From Gymnogyps californianus (lineage: Eukaryota; Chordata; Aves; Accipitriformes; Cathartidae), in assembly GCF_018139145.2 (NCBI RefSeq), contig NC_059478.1, positions 14,305,001-14,369,000 on the forward strand: a stretch of DNA of 64,000 nucleotides. The letters run 5' to 3'. Position 1 is the stretch's first letter. Every line of letters begins with the position of its first letter. Positions 26,721 through 40,300 of the stretch are shown piece by piece. The translations under genes were made by a program, and so were the position numbers. The notes under the pieces were generated by a model. It had not been told where the DNA came from and did no database searches. It saw nothing but the letters and a program-made list of their open reading frames with translations.

Positions 26721-29700
26721 TAGCTCTCATCTTGCAGTTTGAAAAACTATCATGTAAAATATTTTCATCAGAAAATTGCAGGCTAGTTATGCAAATATCT
26801 ATTGTTGTGTAGCTACTGTAGTTTTACGTGAGCAAAACAAGTTCAAAACCACCTTTTTAATTCTTCAGGAAAAAACATAGTAGTTTATTTTTTGTCTTGC
26901 TTTTAATAAAATTCAAACTTCAAAAATTCATTTAAATTGATCCTTTTATGCAAAGCTTTTCATTTCAATAAACTTCAATGTTATAATGAAATATTTTGCA
27001 CTACAAAGATTGAATTAGCTGTACTGCACATTCTAGGGAGACTTCCAATCTTGTAAACTACATTTTGAATAACTTAGAAATCAGCAGCGCTCCCCCCGCC
27101 CCTCCATAAGGTAGAGACACATGTAGTCTTCTATTACATTACATAAAGAAGTGGAAAACCATGAGAATTATGTTGGGTGGGAGGAATAGCTATGCATTAA
27201 TATTCAAGACAACATGGTCCTATGACCACAATGGGAATACTGATTACCATATCAGGATATATAATTGGTCCCAATAATGAAATCCCCGAGGAATTTCTGG
27301 AATTTCCAAGTCAACCAGGAAAATAAATAAGGCATATGTATATGCCTAAAGTGAAGCGTCTACTTAAGTACCTTGCTGAACAGCATTTTCAGGTATAAAG
27401 AGCAGTTATAAACAACAGGTTGACTAAAGACTTCACTTTAGCTCCACAGGTAAAATTAATCTCGTCTAACATTAGCCACCAAGCAATCAGGCAGCTAGTC
27501 CACCCCAGCTTTGAAGGTTCCCGTTACAATCAGTGGTGAGAACTACCTCCAGGCAATGATACATTCTTCCTGTGACAGGCACCTCAGGTTGGTGGAGTAT
27601 CGCCTAAAGCAACTCATAACCTCAGAGGTTCTCCTAGGCACTTAGCTCTGACTAGATGCCCAGCTGGTAGGAAGGGGAAGTTAGGTGATAAAACTCTTAG
27701 ATTACATTAATGCTATGTCCCTGGGTTAATGATACTAAAAAGAGAATTAGCAAAGCAGTTAAGTTAAATTCCCTCCTCTTCTATTGCTTGTTATTTCAGA
27801 CTGAAAAGAACAAAAATATTTGAGAATTTTTGCACTTCTATCTCACAGTTCTATATTAGTTATTCTCTTCTTTCATGACAAGCAGTACAGGAACCCACAT
27901 GAAGCGAGCAGCAAGGGCAAAAGTGACTGTTTTTAAGCAGAGAAGCAATGAGACATTTCAGTGTAGAATATTTGAGAATTTTAAGAACTGCACAGGTTCC
28001 CTCCATGTATCTCTCTCTTATCAGTATATATAGTTCATTTTCCCACACTGTGTGATGACTAACAAGAGACATCAAAGTAGCACTTTTACTCTAGTTGAAT
28101 GATAACAATTCAAAAGACAGATTGCAAATTTCACTATAAACCAAAATTGTTCAAAATCTGTTCAGTGAATAGTGACTAACTGTAGCATTACTCCAGGTGT
28201 TCACTGCCACCAATTTAAAGAAATACAGCACCCTTAACATTGAAAATGGCTTAAGATACCAACTTCTGTATAACAACAGTAGCGGAATGATGCCATAGCA
28301 ACTCCTATTACCAATACCTGAAGGAAATAGCAGTTCCTGTCCTGTTTCTATGCTTCATATATATTTAATATGAATTTGCATGAAAATCTCATAAATCCTG
28401 GCATCAACAGGTTAAACTGTATTGTCATTACCCATGTAAGTTCAGCACAATATCCTGTAAACCTAGCATGCCTAGGAAAATGAATTGTTCATGCATTTCA
28501 TACATGAAAAAGATATAGCTGCTCTTAGCAGTGACCTTTGACTCTTGGTGAGATATTCTTTTTCCGTGATACACACTGAATTACTGTACTTTATGCATTC
28601 CTCATCTGTTATGTTCTTTAACGATAAAGAGAACTTACAAGTTTATTTTATGGTTCACACAGAATCCAGTGGAAAAATTTTGAGCCTTCTAGCTCTTGCA
28701 ATTTTTTCATGCTTTTTCTGTCATAGATACCTTGTCTCTTTTGAAAGAGCTCAGTGACCTCTTTCATGTCATTTAATTGTATAGGGGAATATCAAGCAAT
28801 TCGGTGAATATTTCCCTCGGTATTAATTCTTTTGGCATCTGTAGCTCTACTGATCTAGCCATTTGCATTTGTTTAATCAGGACTCGGAACAATTACATTA
28901 ACGACCTTTCACTCTAATGAAGGGACCTTTATTTTTAATTAATAATGTACAGCACATGAAATTTAATGTGAGCCTCCTTAATTTAGAGACCAAGATAAAA
29001 GGCTATTGCCACAGTTGTGGTTAAAACATTACCCAATTTTTTGGACAATATTGGAAGAATTTAAAGACAAAAATTGAACCAACGAATATAGCTTTAAATA
29101 CATATGTTGTTCCTCTTTTAAATAAGCAAGGTAGAATATATGCAGCATCCAGTATAGCACATCACATATGTACCAAAAAAGGCCGATTTACAAAGGTATT
29201 TGGGTGCTTCGAGTTTCAAGGGTGATTTTAGTCACCAAAGTTCTTTTGAAATTCCCATTAGCTGCCAGTCCACATCTATGGAAACTTAAAGATTATCTGG
29301 CCTGAAGTCCCTACTTTGTAACCCTGTACTTACACTTCACTCCTTCTCATACAAATAGTTACAGTGATTTTTGGGGGGGGAGTACTCACATGAACAAGGC
29401 ATACAAGGTTATGCCTGTACCATTGACTCTACTGTACATGGAGCTGCACACACTGTTGCAAATTCTGCAAATAAAACTCTTTAAGCGTTCAACAGTAAAC
29501 CAGAAAGATTATAATGAGATTCCAGTATTAGGTATATTTAGGCTATAGAGGAAACGTAAGGAGCCAGTATTTTAATTTCAAAATAAGCAGTTAGACTTTA
29601 TTCTGGGAGGTACTAAAAGACAATCTACATCCAAGTGATCTGCCTACAAAGTCTAAAATTAATACCATGACAAGAAACTGTCCAGGCTCAGGTGACCTTG

Positions 29701-31678
29701 AGATCTCGGAGCAGGTCTTCTGACAGCCAAGAAGAGGAACTTGTTCATATTCTGTTACATCATGACTTTTGGATTTACCTTTGCCAAACTCTGGCTTGGT
29801 CTGGAAGTTCTTACAGTTCTCTGCCTTCTCTACTTTTTATACCAAGCCATAATGGAAGTCCTATAGAAGGCAGTTAGCTTAGGCTACCTTTGACATAGGG
29901 CAGTTTCCAAAGAATTAATAAAAATAGTAGTTAAAGTTTTGTTTCTCTTTATACACCAGAGAGTCACCAGTTTCACAAAATAGTCCTGATTTGAGTGTGG
30001 CTCATCTCTAATCCTGTGCATTTTGTATTATAAAGTCATGTCAGTTACACTGCTATAGCTGGATTCCTCAAAGGGCCACTTCAACATTCAACATCTGAGA
30101 TTCTGTATGTGATTTTCAGCAGAGGCCTCGCCAAACAACAGGGCTAGCACAGCTATAGGAGCGCTTCAATGTCATAAGCATATGAAGCCCTTATTAAAAT
30201 CCTTAGTCCAGTTTTATAGATAGTTTGCAAGATGAGAATACACCCTATAGAAACCAAGGGTCTGCCTTAAGGTATTTGTTTTTCTTATTGTAAAGTTTTG
30301 GAGTTTGTCCTAATTTGGATGCAACACAAAATACTCAGCCTTGGTCTTCCTAAGCATGGTCATGGTTCAGTGCCTTCACCTTTATCTACACTTGCTCTTG
30401 CCTACACTAGAAGGAGCAGCTGGGTATCCGATTCATCTCAACTAACTTCAGTCATTTAAAATTCCAGGCATCTCTTATAGGCCAGTTGTCTAGGTTCTGT
30501 CTACAGGCTAAGGAGAGAGATAGGAAGGGATGAGACTTCCGAAGTCTGCATTTCTCTCCTTTAGCTACAGAAGGAAAGTGGACAAGCAGCTTATACCAGA
30601 CACTTCCTATTGCTTAACCGTCCACTAATTGTTCTGAACTGTTCACTACCATACAGTTCATACAGAAGCCTTAGTAATTCTGAGCTTCACGATATTTACA
30701 GTTTCAAACCTCTCCCAGGAACCAGCATACAGTCTGTGACCTCTTCCTGGTTTCCCCAAACCTCTCCTGTGCCCAAAAGAGCTGAAGTGCAGAAGAAACC
30801 TGTGTCTTTATTTCTCATCCTCCCACTTACTTCTTACGAAACTTATCTCTAAAATACACATAATACCAACTGCTTTAAAGGAATGTACTGTGGCTTAATT
30901 GCAACATGCTCTGAAATCTCTAAAAGACGCTGCAGAAAAGGAAAGGATTATTATTCTGCAATCTGTATACAACAATACAATTTGAAAAATTACAACAAAG
31001 ATGCATGTTGATATATGCTAGCAGAATAGTTGCAAATCCCTTAGAAGACTTTTTTCCCCCAGCAAATCTTTGTCATTTAGAAGAATCATAAACAAATGAA
31101 AAACTAAACTACAAGCAAAGCTGACATATATATAAACAGCTACCTCCTGTTGAAGCTCTCTAGGCAGAGACCACAGCAGTGTACAAATTTAAAGAGTAGG
31201 TTTTTAATTTCTAATCTTAATAAGAAAACCAAAGAGGTTAATTTTGTTGAAGTTTCAGGATTTACTTTAGCTGCTTGCTACTGTATGACAAGGAATAAGA
31301 AAAGTATGACTCTTAATTTCAGAAGTCAACAACTTTTCCTACTTTCCATTCTGGAAATAGGATTTTTTTGTTTATCTCCTATAATACTTATAATCACATG
31401 GTATAAACTGAGTTTATTGTGCTACTTGAAAGTACTACAAAAAAGAAGCGTAGTGGAATACTCTAAGTCACATATACAGATGAATTGGAATAATAATAAG
31501 AGATAACTTTTTGATTTGCTAATTTGGGATTGACTCTCCTTTCAGAAGATATTCCTACAAAGGTTATCAATATCACATAGGAACTGCAATCAATCCAGAT
31601 TCTAAGAATACTACATGAATAATTTTAGTTACTACTACTGTGAACAAGTTTTCAGAGACCTATTAAATCAACAGAATG
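26721..31678. other. Non-coding stretch, no gene seen
   Basis: No open frame looks like a protein. The 118-codon plus-strand frame at 31150-31506 has the Leu/Lys/Ser/Asn composition of AT-rich random sequence and no motif. A patch at 28860-29040 is rich in TTAATT/TAAT words, the style of many conserved non-coding elements, but conservation cannot be judged from one sequence. A C-rich patch lies near 27090-27105. Confidence 0.45.
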
Positions 31679-31695
31679 AAAAAAAAAAAAAAAAA
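31679..31695 (+). repeat. A17 homopolymer next to CR1
   Basis: Seventeen consecutive A about 50-60 bases upstream of the first recognisable CR1 sequence. CR1 elements do not end in poly(A), so this run is not the tail of that element. Confidence 0.9.
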
Positions 31696-31747
31696 GGTAG
31701 AGAAAATAGAAAATAGCAAAAAACCAAAGCAAACTGTTTTGCCTGAA

Positions 31748-32150
31748 ATTGGAATTATTCAGACCGAAGAAGGAAAGTTTCAGGGGGAACCAAGCTTCAG
31801 GGGAAACCAAATAGCAACCTTTCAATGAGCACTAGGAGGTTACTGAAAAGACAGAGCCAGGCTCTTCAAAGTGGTGTATGGTGTAAGGATGAGTGACAAC
31901 AGTGATAACTTGAAACAATAAATGTTCAGACTGAATATAAGGAGAAGCTTTAACCATGAGGGCAGTCAAGCAGTGGAGCAGGTTGCCCAGGGAGACGGCG
32001 CAATCTCCACCCTTGGAAGTTTTCAAGACCCAACCAAATAAAGCTCTGAGCAATCTGGTCTGAAGTCATAGCTCACCCTGCTTTAAGCACAAGGCTGTGC
32101 AGGACAAGAGACCTCTTGAAGTTGCTTCCAACCTAAATCGTCCTATGAAC
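31748..32150 (+). mobile_element. CR1 LINE, 5'-truncated 3' end, old copy
   Basis: The stretch follows the order of the avian CR1 3' region. A TTATTCAGACCGAAGAAGG block (CR1: GTTGTTCAGCCTGGAGAAG) and AAATAGCAACCTTTC come first. Then comes AACCATGAGGGCAGTCAAGC with GCAGGTTGCCCAGGGAGAC, then the 3'-untranslated TTGCTTCCAACCTAAATCG ending. Many substitutions and small indels throughout suggest an old copy. The usual terminal ATTCTATG repeats are reduced to a single diverged TCCTATGAA. Only the end of the reverse-transcriptase ORF and the 3' UTR would be present, so nothing here is functional. The upstream boundary is approximate. Confidence 0.85.
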
Positions 32151-32548
32151 CTACACTTAATACAGAATAGCTGCAATACAGAAGAATCTAAAATGTCATT
32201 TCTGACTTCAAGACAACAGTTGGAACAAGCAATGACAATTATACATCTCAATCCCAACTGGTTATACCATCGTAAAAAGATTGACATTAGGCATGTGCTG
32301 AGGTAGTTGTCTAAACTTCAGCTTATTTAGATCTTGTTTAAGCTGGGTTTTTTATGATTTCTCATGTGGACTGATCCTCATTTATTTGATAAATATAAAT
32401 AACTTGCCATAATTAGATTCTACTACCAGTTGTAAAGCTTCTGGATAAAGAGTATCTTATAATTGATTTTTTGGAAGATTTTCCTGTCCTTAGATCTCCC
32501 ATTCATAAGTACGAGTCACACTTTGTTTTTATAAACAAATATTTCTTG

Positions 32549-32610
32549 AAAAAAAAAAAACCCAAACCCCAAACAAAAACCAACAACAAAAAAAAGAAAA
32601 ATTAAAAAAG
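32549..32610 (+). repeat. A-tract grading into A/C-rich simple repeat
   Basis: A run of about 12 A is followed by CCCAAACCCCAAACAAAAAC and further CAACAACAAA, then AAGAAAAATT. The same poly(A)-then-A/C pattern recurs at several places in the window. No retroposed gene body is recognisable upstream. Confidence 0.8.
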
Positions 32611-33914
32611 ATAAGTTGTTCATTATTCGTAATTGTTCCTTCCATCTAGCCATGATAAAACCATCAGCTTCCTCCACTGAGTGTTCAATATGCATAAAGG
32701 ATATTTTACAATATAGGTTTTAATCAACTTTTTCTCATGCTTAAAATGGATAACGTTGTTATGAAAATCATGAAAAAATTTTCTTCTCTTTTGTTTCCTT
32801 ATTTAATCTTCAATAGATAAATAATGAAGTTTCAATTTTTTTAAATACTTTGATTTTCAGTTTTGATATTAATATAGCAAGTCCATTGAACTGGGTTGAA
32901 CTGTAAAAGGCCTTTAATTGTAAACTAGTGGGTTTTAGTTGAAAAGGGTAAAGCTTTCATTTTCATTGTTAGATTCCAGGAAAGCAGAAATAAACTGAAA
33001 ATTACTAAAATTCTTTTCAGTCATTCTGATATAAAATTAAGAATTTAATTACCAGAAAGATGTTATTAAATGAAATACTACTGTAGTTTCACTTAATCGA
33101 GTTATGAACACTGTTAAACAATTTAAAACATAAAACATAAAAGTTATTGTAACATGCAAATTGATACGAAAGCTGTGACAATCACTGACATCCGAGCTGC
33201 ATGAAAGTGTGTCAGCTAAGGATCTTCATACTGATCTGCTATGCTGAAAAGCAATCATACACACAGGTTCTCATATTTAGCTTTAGTATCTTAGTTCTGT
33301 GATAAGAACTATTACAAATACTATTATTCTTCCTGTTATCATTCTTACTGTATTTAATCTGTTTGAATTTAATATGGCACAATCTATTTAATGATACATT
33401 TCATGCTATCTGCATCTACATTTTCACTCCTACCATGCAACAAACTGCATAATGCATACACAATGCATGCATTTACTAAGTTGCTATAAAACAGTTGCCA
33501 TTTTATTGAGTCCCAATATATTTGTATTCAATAGAAATAGCAAGTACATGCCACAGCAATGTTAATATAACAGGGCACTAATCAGGAAATGACATTTTGA
33601 AAATCACTGTATTTTTTAAATTGCATTCATGCAAAGAAAAAAGTCAACTAAAACCACCTCTCTGCTTAATTGGCTAGTTTAATCCATAGACCTGTCACAT
33701 AAAGAACACAACTGCCAGAAACACTCAGGGTTCACATTGCTGCTAAGATTAAAGTCAAAGAGAATGTCACCATTCCTTTTAAAAGGGGAAGAATCAAGGT
33801 AGGTTTTTTATTGTAACAAAATACCATGAAATACTCATGCAATATGAAAATAGAGAGTATTTGGTTTTTTTCTCCTTGTGTTTCTCAAAGCAGTTTTCCT
33901 ACAAAAACTAAACT

Positions 33915-33976
33915 AAAAAAAAAAAAAAAAAAAAAACCACCAAAAAACCACCCCAAAAAAACAAACAAAAAAAACC
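33915..33976 (+). repeat. A22 tract grading into A/C-rich simple repeat
   Basis: Twenty-two A (33915-33936) are followed by CCACCAAAAAACCACCCC and (CAAA)n-like sequence ending in CCC. It is the longest A run in the window. The overlapping frame made of Lys and Pro codons is a by-product of composition. Confidence 0.85.
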
Positions 33977-36900
33977 CTAGAAAAGTAAAAAGTTTTCCTA
34001 GAAATGGCGATGGTTCATTACACATTTCTTGACAGGAAAACACACCTTCTTTCCTTCAAGGCCAAGGAACACCTGTTTAGTTTTAGCCCAAGATTTTCAC
34101 AAGAGAGGTGCTTCAGTTCCTAATCACCAGTGGGCAAGATAAAAACCAGACAATATCTAAAATTCAGTTTGTGTGTATTTTATATAGATTTAGAAGTTAA
34201 TAAAATAAAGACCAGAAAAATCCTTATTAGGAACTTTTAGAACTCTGGTTGTTCTGAGTTGGAATGAAAATCCAAAACCTGACTGATAATTTCAGACAAA
34301 ATGATGTGGACCATTTTTAGCTCCTGCAGTCCTTGAGAATACAAAAGTCAGGTTTATCTCAGAAATATTTGATTATTTTTACTTTTAAATGGAAAATCAT
34401 TTATACATCACCGTTGAGGGTAGGAAATCTAAAATATTTCTATATGTATATTAGATTGCCGTGCTTTTCAGTAAATTTCAATTGCAAAGATGCAATTAAC
34501 AGAAATAGCTTCCCCCCCCCAGGTAGATCATTACTTTAAAACCACATTTCTGCCAGGCTTCATTCACTGCTATTTTGCAGCAGATGATCAGATATTAACT
34601 GTTGTAGGATTTGCACAGGAAAATGTGTTTGTAACAGTTGTTCATTAAATTTTAATCTTACTTTCCCCAGTGTAATTTCATTGACTTTTCTCAATGAAAA
34701 GTTTTGCCCCATATATGATAACTGTAGTTATACTTAACTTCTACCTCAACTAACAAACAGAAAGCTATGTAACATCTAAAAATGATTATTTTTAATAAAT
34801 ATAAGCCTAAAAGCATAAAACAATAGGTCAAAAATCAGCTCTCAGTTATATTGAGATAAATCCTGAGTAATCAATAGGCTTCAGTAGTCATGCCGGGTTT
34901 TTTTTTTGTGTGAAGTATTTGTGAGAGTAAAATTTTTTCCATATATCCACATTCCTCAGGATAAGCCGTTACTACAGTAGGTCATATAAAGCTTTCACAG
35001 ATGAAAATACCAGGAAAGTGTCACAAACAAACCATTTGTGATGGATGAGCTGTCCCTATATGGCAAACAACCAGAAATAAGATAGCCTTCTGTCAAAGGT
35101 GCTGAGTTCCCAGACATAACAGTGCTTATCGCTCAAATGCTGAAGACATGAGTTATTTAATGACTAAGTCACCATATTGTAACATAAGTTACACAGGAAA
35201 AAGCTTTGCTCTTTCAAGAAGTCTCCTTGGTTTAGTCCAACTGGCAGAGATATTGCTACTTCTTTTAAACTCAACCAAAACAACAATTTTCTGTTTCCTA
35301 TACATTTTAATTTTCCAATACAGTGCAAAATTCTGTATTCAAACTGCATCGTTGCCTTATACAATCAATTACAAGAAAGCACAGGTTTGTAAGAGCTGAT
35401 TAGTAGACATTGAGGATTCCTGGCATCTTGGAAAACACAGTAGAAGTTTAGGTTATTGGTGCACAAAAGCAATTTGACATCTTTGTTTTGAGAAAGAGAA
35501 TGCAGCTTGGATAATAGCTAGAGGAAACATGAAACCTGGAGAATGGTAGTTTGGCTGCCATGTTTTCCAGGCTGGCCACAACACGAAGAGCTTCCCATAG
35601 GTGCTCACTTTTGAGCCTACAGTCACGAAAATCACATTTCGTTTTCAAGGCATGACTAAAATTATTGACTATGCTGTAGTCAATATAAAACTGTAGTGTC
35701 AGCAACAACATAGTAAAAATTTAGATATTTGTTTAAATGCTTTAATCCCTAAGTTTTAGAATCAGATTAAAAACTTAATCATCAAAAGAAAATTAATTTT
35801 CAAGCCCTTATTTTGTAGAAAGAGCTTTAGAATGTGAAGTCTAAAGACTTAAAAACCCAGTGGGAAAAAAAGAACAAACCCATCAACCATTTGAAATTTC
35901 ATGATTGTTTGATGAAGCATACAAAACTGGCACTTTAACTAAAATCTCAATTTTGTAATTTTCTGACTAGCATAATTCTGTATTTAAAAAGATCAAAACT
36001 ATTTTTCAAGTATTGGTCCATTGGAAGAACTCAGAAACAAAAGCCTAGCACTCTAAACCATTTGTGTAAAACAGATTTCATATTCAGTGATAGCTTAGCT
36101 GATTCAGTTAAGATCTTTTACCCTTATCCCCTAAAAATTTGCTTTTTACTTCTCAGCTATTAAAAGTCAACATTGCACTCAATCTGCAATTTGGAGGCAT
36201 TCACATTTAACACAGTTGAGGTGTTAACAAACAGAAGGTGAAAGTGAAGAACCAACAACACGGGAAATGGAAGAACTACTCAGATTTTTTTAGCTATAAC
36301 CCCATGTAGCTAAGGGATTCCAACTGTCCCCTTTCACCGTCATCTTAGTACTTTTCAGATGAAGTAACTAGGAAGGATTGGACTTGATTATTTTTTTCCA
36401 CAGAAGAGACACTAATGATCTCACAGATATTGTCTCAATGCCACTTTTAAAAGTTTTATCTGCCTGCAGCAGCTAATTTGGCAAAAGACTTTTCTAATTT
36501 TGGTCAGAAAAGCTGCAGTATAAAACTCCTGAGAAGTACTAGGCCTCTCTCCTTAAATATTAATTTTGTATACCAAAATAGTCTCACAAATCATAGCAAA
36601 AAGTAACTTTTTGTACATTTATTTTCCACCGTCCAGACTTCAAGCAAAAGAGAAAAAAAAAAAAACATTAATGCTCACTATGCAATAGCAACCAAAAGAG
36701 ATGACACACCACTCAGTACTAGTATGTAGAATTGAACTAACAAGACACTGAAAAGCTTAAAAATTGATTTTGCAAAAACAGGAGGCAACTGTATTCTGTT
36801 GTAGTTACAGCTTACTCCAGATAGTCAAAATTGGTACACTTGACGAAATACTTCTGTTCCTCAGAATTCTTCAACATTTTGAGACATATTACTCCAGATT

Positions 36901-37088
36901 CTTTTGAATAATTTTTTTATTATTATTATTCCTCAATAAATTCAAATTATAATTAAGGAAAAAGCATTTAAACTTCCTAGTTCAGATACTTTTTGCTTCT
37001 TTCAAAAAGCTACTTGCATATGCTAAGTGGCGTACTAAAAAGGAGGAAAAAAAAAAAAAAGACCAGTACAATCCAAAGTTTATTTCAG

Positions 37089-37369
37089 ACTTTCTTAGAA
37101 ATTACTTTCTGGCAGTCTTGAGCAGAGCTATTAATTGTCAATTCAATATTGCATTTGATTTTCTTAGACCAGATTTAGCAATAGAACTGAATGAAGCAAG
37201 GCACAGGGGAAGATATCCACAACATAAGCCTCCCAGGCTTTTATGTTTAGATCAAAGGGTATTGATTTACAATTCTGAGGATGAAGACAGTGGTGAAGAA
37301 ACCAGGAAAGCTTTAAGTAAAGTGCTGAGATCAGTGACAGATCTGATTTTAGCTGTTATCACCAAATAA
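37089..37369 (+). CDS. Candidate terminal coding exon, unidentified protein
   Basis: The frame is open from 36953 (after TAA at 36950-36952) to the TAA at 37367-37369, 138 codons. There is no ATG near its start, so a real product would need splicing in. TTTATTTCAG at 37079-37088 is a plausible acceptor and would give an exon of about 93 codons, entered one base into a codon. The translation has a more protein-like mix than its neighbours: RPDLAIELNEARHRGRYPQH, then an acidic NSEDEDSGEETRKAL stretch, then a hydrophobic-ended tail SVTDLILAVITK. I do not recognise the protein or any domain. By my rough estimate about one open stretch this long is expected by chance in six frames of AT-rich DNA of this length, so length alone is not evidence. 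An AATAAA overlaps the stop codon and a hairpin follows. A chance frame or old pseudogene is as likely as a gene. Confidence 0.2.
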
Positions 37370-37371
37370 AA

Positions 37372-37390
37372 ACAAGGCCAATGGCCTTGT
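37372..37390. repeat. Perfect 8-bp hairpin, 3-base loop
   Basis: ACAAGGCC (37372-37379), loop AAT, then GGCCTTGT (37383-37390), starting three bases after the stop codon of the candidate exon. In RNA it would form a tight stable stem. It looks like a bacterial terminator stem but lacks a T-run and sits in animal DNA, so no such role is proposed. Confidence 0.85.
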
Positions 37391-40300
37391 CATAAACATG
37401 CCTTCCTTCTCCCAACCTACTTGTAACACTAGCAACTATGTTAACGTAAAAATAAAATAAGGCCAGAGACAGGAAAAAAAAAATTATGTCCTAGCACAAT
37501 CACAGAATGAACATAAGTGAAAAGCTGGAGGACCACAGGAAATATAGTAGTAAAAATGGGTGAGAGAAAAGTAAGGTCTCCACTGTATAGCATAGCGGGG
37601 TCTTACTCAAATCTAAACACAAAACCATTGCTGCCTCAGCAATGAGGGGAACAGACATCCTTTCTTTTAAAGATGCAGTCCATAGGCAGGGGGACATAGA
37701 GTAGTAAAAGCTGTGCAGACCACATCTATGCTTGTTTTTGTTTGAGGGTGGGTAGTTATTTTTTTAATCTTCTAACCATTTTTAGTGTTAGTATTCTTAA
37801 GTGTCATTTTACCAATAGAAAGAAAAAACTTTTTGAAGAAAAGTGGATTTTTTTTTTTTACAGTGACATTATCACTTTTAATATCATTCATACAGGTACA
37901 AAATCCTCCCTTCCTGTTAGTCAGCTGATTTTCTTCTTTAAACCTCATTAAGACAGCAACAAATAATTCTAAATGAATTAATACTAAATAAGAAGAAAAC
38001 ACAAGATAACACAAGTTTTACAGAGAGCTTCCATATGCTCAACAAACATTACAAAAGGAATGAAACAAGCTTGAGGTCTCTAATTCTTGACTGAAAATAC
38101 CAGGTGGAAACTAAGCACATCTTTCATGAAATCTATTCACTTTTCCTCTTTCAAAACAGAGAGAAAAACCAGAAGAAAGAACAGTTCAGAAGCTACCGTG
38201 TCCTAGTAGTAACGTAATTCATGACGTATCAGCTTCCCTGCTATGTCTTATACTGCTTTCAGAAGCATCAGTCCCAGTATTCCTCATAACAAGGATTATC
38301 TCTCTCCCGTTATACTGGACAAGCTCTGTATCTTTTTGCTTCTTCTCTGGTCCACATAGCTCCAACTTATTCCTGTTTTGATCTCCATAAGAGCAAAAGG
38401 GATTTTTTGTTAGCTTCATGACAAATGGATCAATAGCATAGAAATTCTAGCTGTTTTTTCACTGGGGCCTAGACAGATGTTTGGGACAGGCAATTGATTA
38501 AGAGGAGAATTGGCCCACTTTCTATATGGATTAATGTCATAAATGCAGCTCTGAACTGGAGCTTCATCTCAGATGATACAGCACAAAAGTTCAAGTTTTC
38601 AGTCGTCCCAGAAGTTGTTTTGAGTTCTGTATTGGAAATAAAAAACCGGTATCATCAAGTTTTACTCCCTTTCACAATTGCTACATTTTTTGCAACAGTT
38701 CCCCAAAAGCTATCAGATACCAAAAACATCTGATGTAAAATACGCAGAATTCCTTTACAACTTTTCCTTCAAAAAAAAGTTTTTAAAAATTTACTTCACT
38801 AAATACATATTTTGTTGAAGACAATATTTACTCATTAAAAGCAAACAAAAATGGTTATGGAAATTATTCTGAATTTGGTAAAAAGAAGAAGTTACAATAA
38901 GTAAAGGAAATTTTAAAAAAGACAATGATGTATTTTATGTGGGTATAAGCAGCATTTTACTCTTAAAGCCCAATTCTGTCTTAAACCTGAAGGCAGCGTT
39001 GGAGGTTTTGGTTTGGTTTGGGGCTTTTTTTCAAAATAAGAGTAAACATGCCCATGAAAATCTCTGAAAGACTTGCAAGTTTCTTGAGTAATATTTAATC
39101 TACTTCTAAAACAATTTGTACTAAAAAAAAAAAATGAAGTGAACAATGCAGCAGCTGTTAGTTTGCACTGGAAGGTGGCAGAACAAGGTGGATAGTGTAA
39201 TGCAGAACGGGGGAGAAGCGATTGTTTACTAGCATTGCAATAAAGCTTTGTTTTCAAAAACGGTATTAAGACAATAAATAGAAATTAATTTAAATCTCCC
39301 CTAGTGCAATCCCCAAACCTAGGTGTACAAATTCTGCTCAAGAAAAGCTCCATGGAAACAAGAAGAGCTTCAGCAGAATAGTATATTTCTTCCCAAATCT
39401 AATACTAAATGAATATGGGGAGTACATATGACTAAACTTCGGAGTTCTTAGATGATGATATTTCAGTTGGATGCTCATATAGTAGTACAGTTTTTCCTAT
39501 TCCTCCTAAATGCAAACAAGCAAAGCGTTTTTTTCTTGTCATCACTGTCTCTGAAAAACAGCAGGTTTTTAATCAGGAAATGGGTATGCTGACTTTGCTA
39601 CATGAAAATCAAGCCAACAAAAGACCAGGTTTTCATCCATAGGAATATTTTTTTTTTGTAGGCCATAAAATGTTAGTAAAAAGTTTTTTCTAAAACGACC
39701 AAAAGTAACAAATGGATTAATTTCTTTGTTTATATTCAATTCATGTAGCCACATTTTCACTCCTTGTCCTCAGTAGTCATTTATTTGTCATTCGGGCTTT
39801 ATGAAGAACCAATTTATTGTTAATAATAAATACAACCTGACCAGCAGCTGGTAACACAGACATCAGCTTTTGTACCTTCTTATAAAAGGTTCTTTTTTCT
39901 CAGTGGCACGGTTTCTTCAGCTTAAAAGAAAGCAGCAGCCACGTAGTCTCTTGAGCAAACCTTTTATCAAGTACTTCACTGAACCTAACAGAAATAATAA
40001 TGCATAATTTCTCAAGCAACAATGCCCATCACCAGTTTAAACCTCAAAGTACATGAAAGCATCTAGATAGCTATCTAAGGGTGAAATACACTACTGTCAC
40101 GTGTCGTGGCAAAAAACTGCTCTGCAGAGATAAAATGACCAGAGGCAGGATATCTGAATCACTCATTAAAAGCCAGGACAACCACTGCTGCTTTAGTCAT
40201 TTAGATAAATGACAGAGTTATTGGATCACATCTGAGGACCCCATATGGTCTCCCTAGACAGCTCCATCTGCACTACATTTTTTCCTATATATAAAGCAGT

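Larger units (their letters stand above)
32151..36952. other. Non-coding stretch with two A/C-rich tracts
   Basis: No gene is recognised; open frames are at most 87 codons. The notable contents are the two long A-tracts grading into A/C-rich sequence (32549 and 33915) and a run of nine C at 34512-34520. The rest is strongly AT-rich. Confidence 0.5.

Noticed and set aside
31150..31506. 118-codon plus-strand frame
   Set aside because: Composition typical of AT-rich random sequence, no motif; long frames of this size are expected a few times in 64 kb.
37372..37390. Rho-independent terminator after the candidate frame
   Set aside because: The stem is perfect but no T-run follows, and the window is animal nuclear DNA, where this kind of terminator is not used.
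38913..39257. 114-codon minus-strand frame
   Set aside because: Crosses homopolymer and A/C-type simple repeats (Phe and Lys/Pro runs); no recognisable motif.
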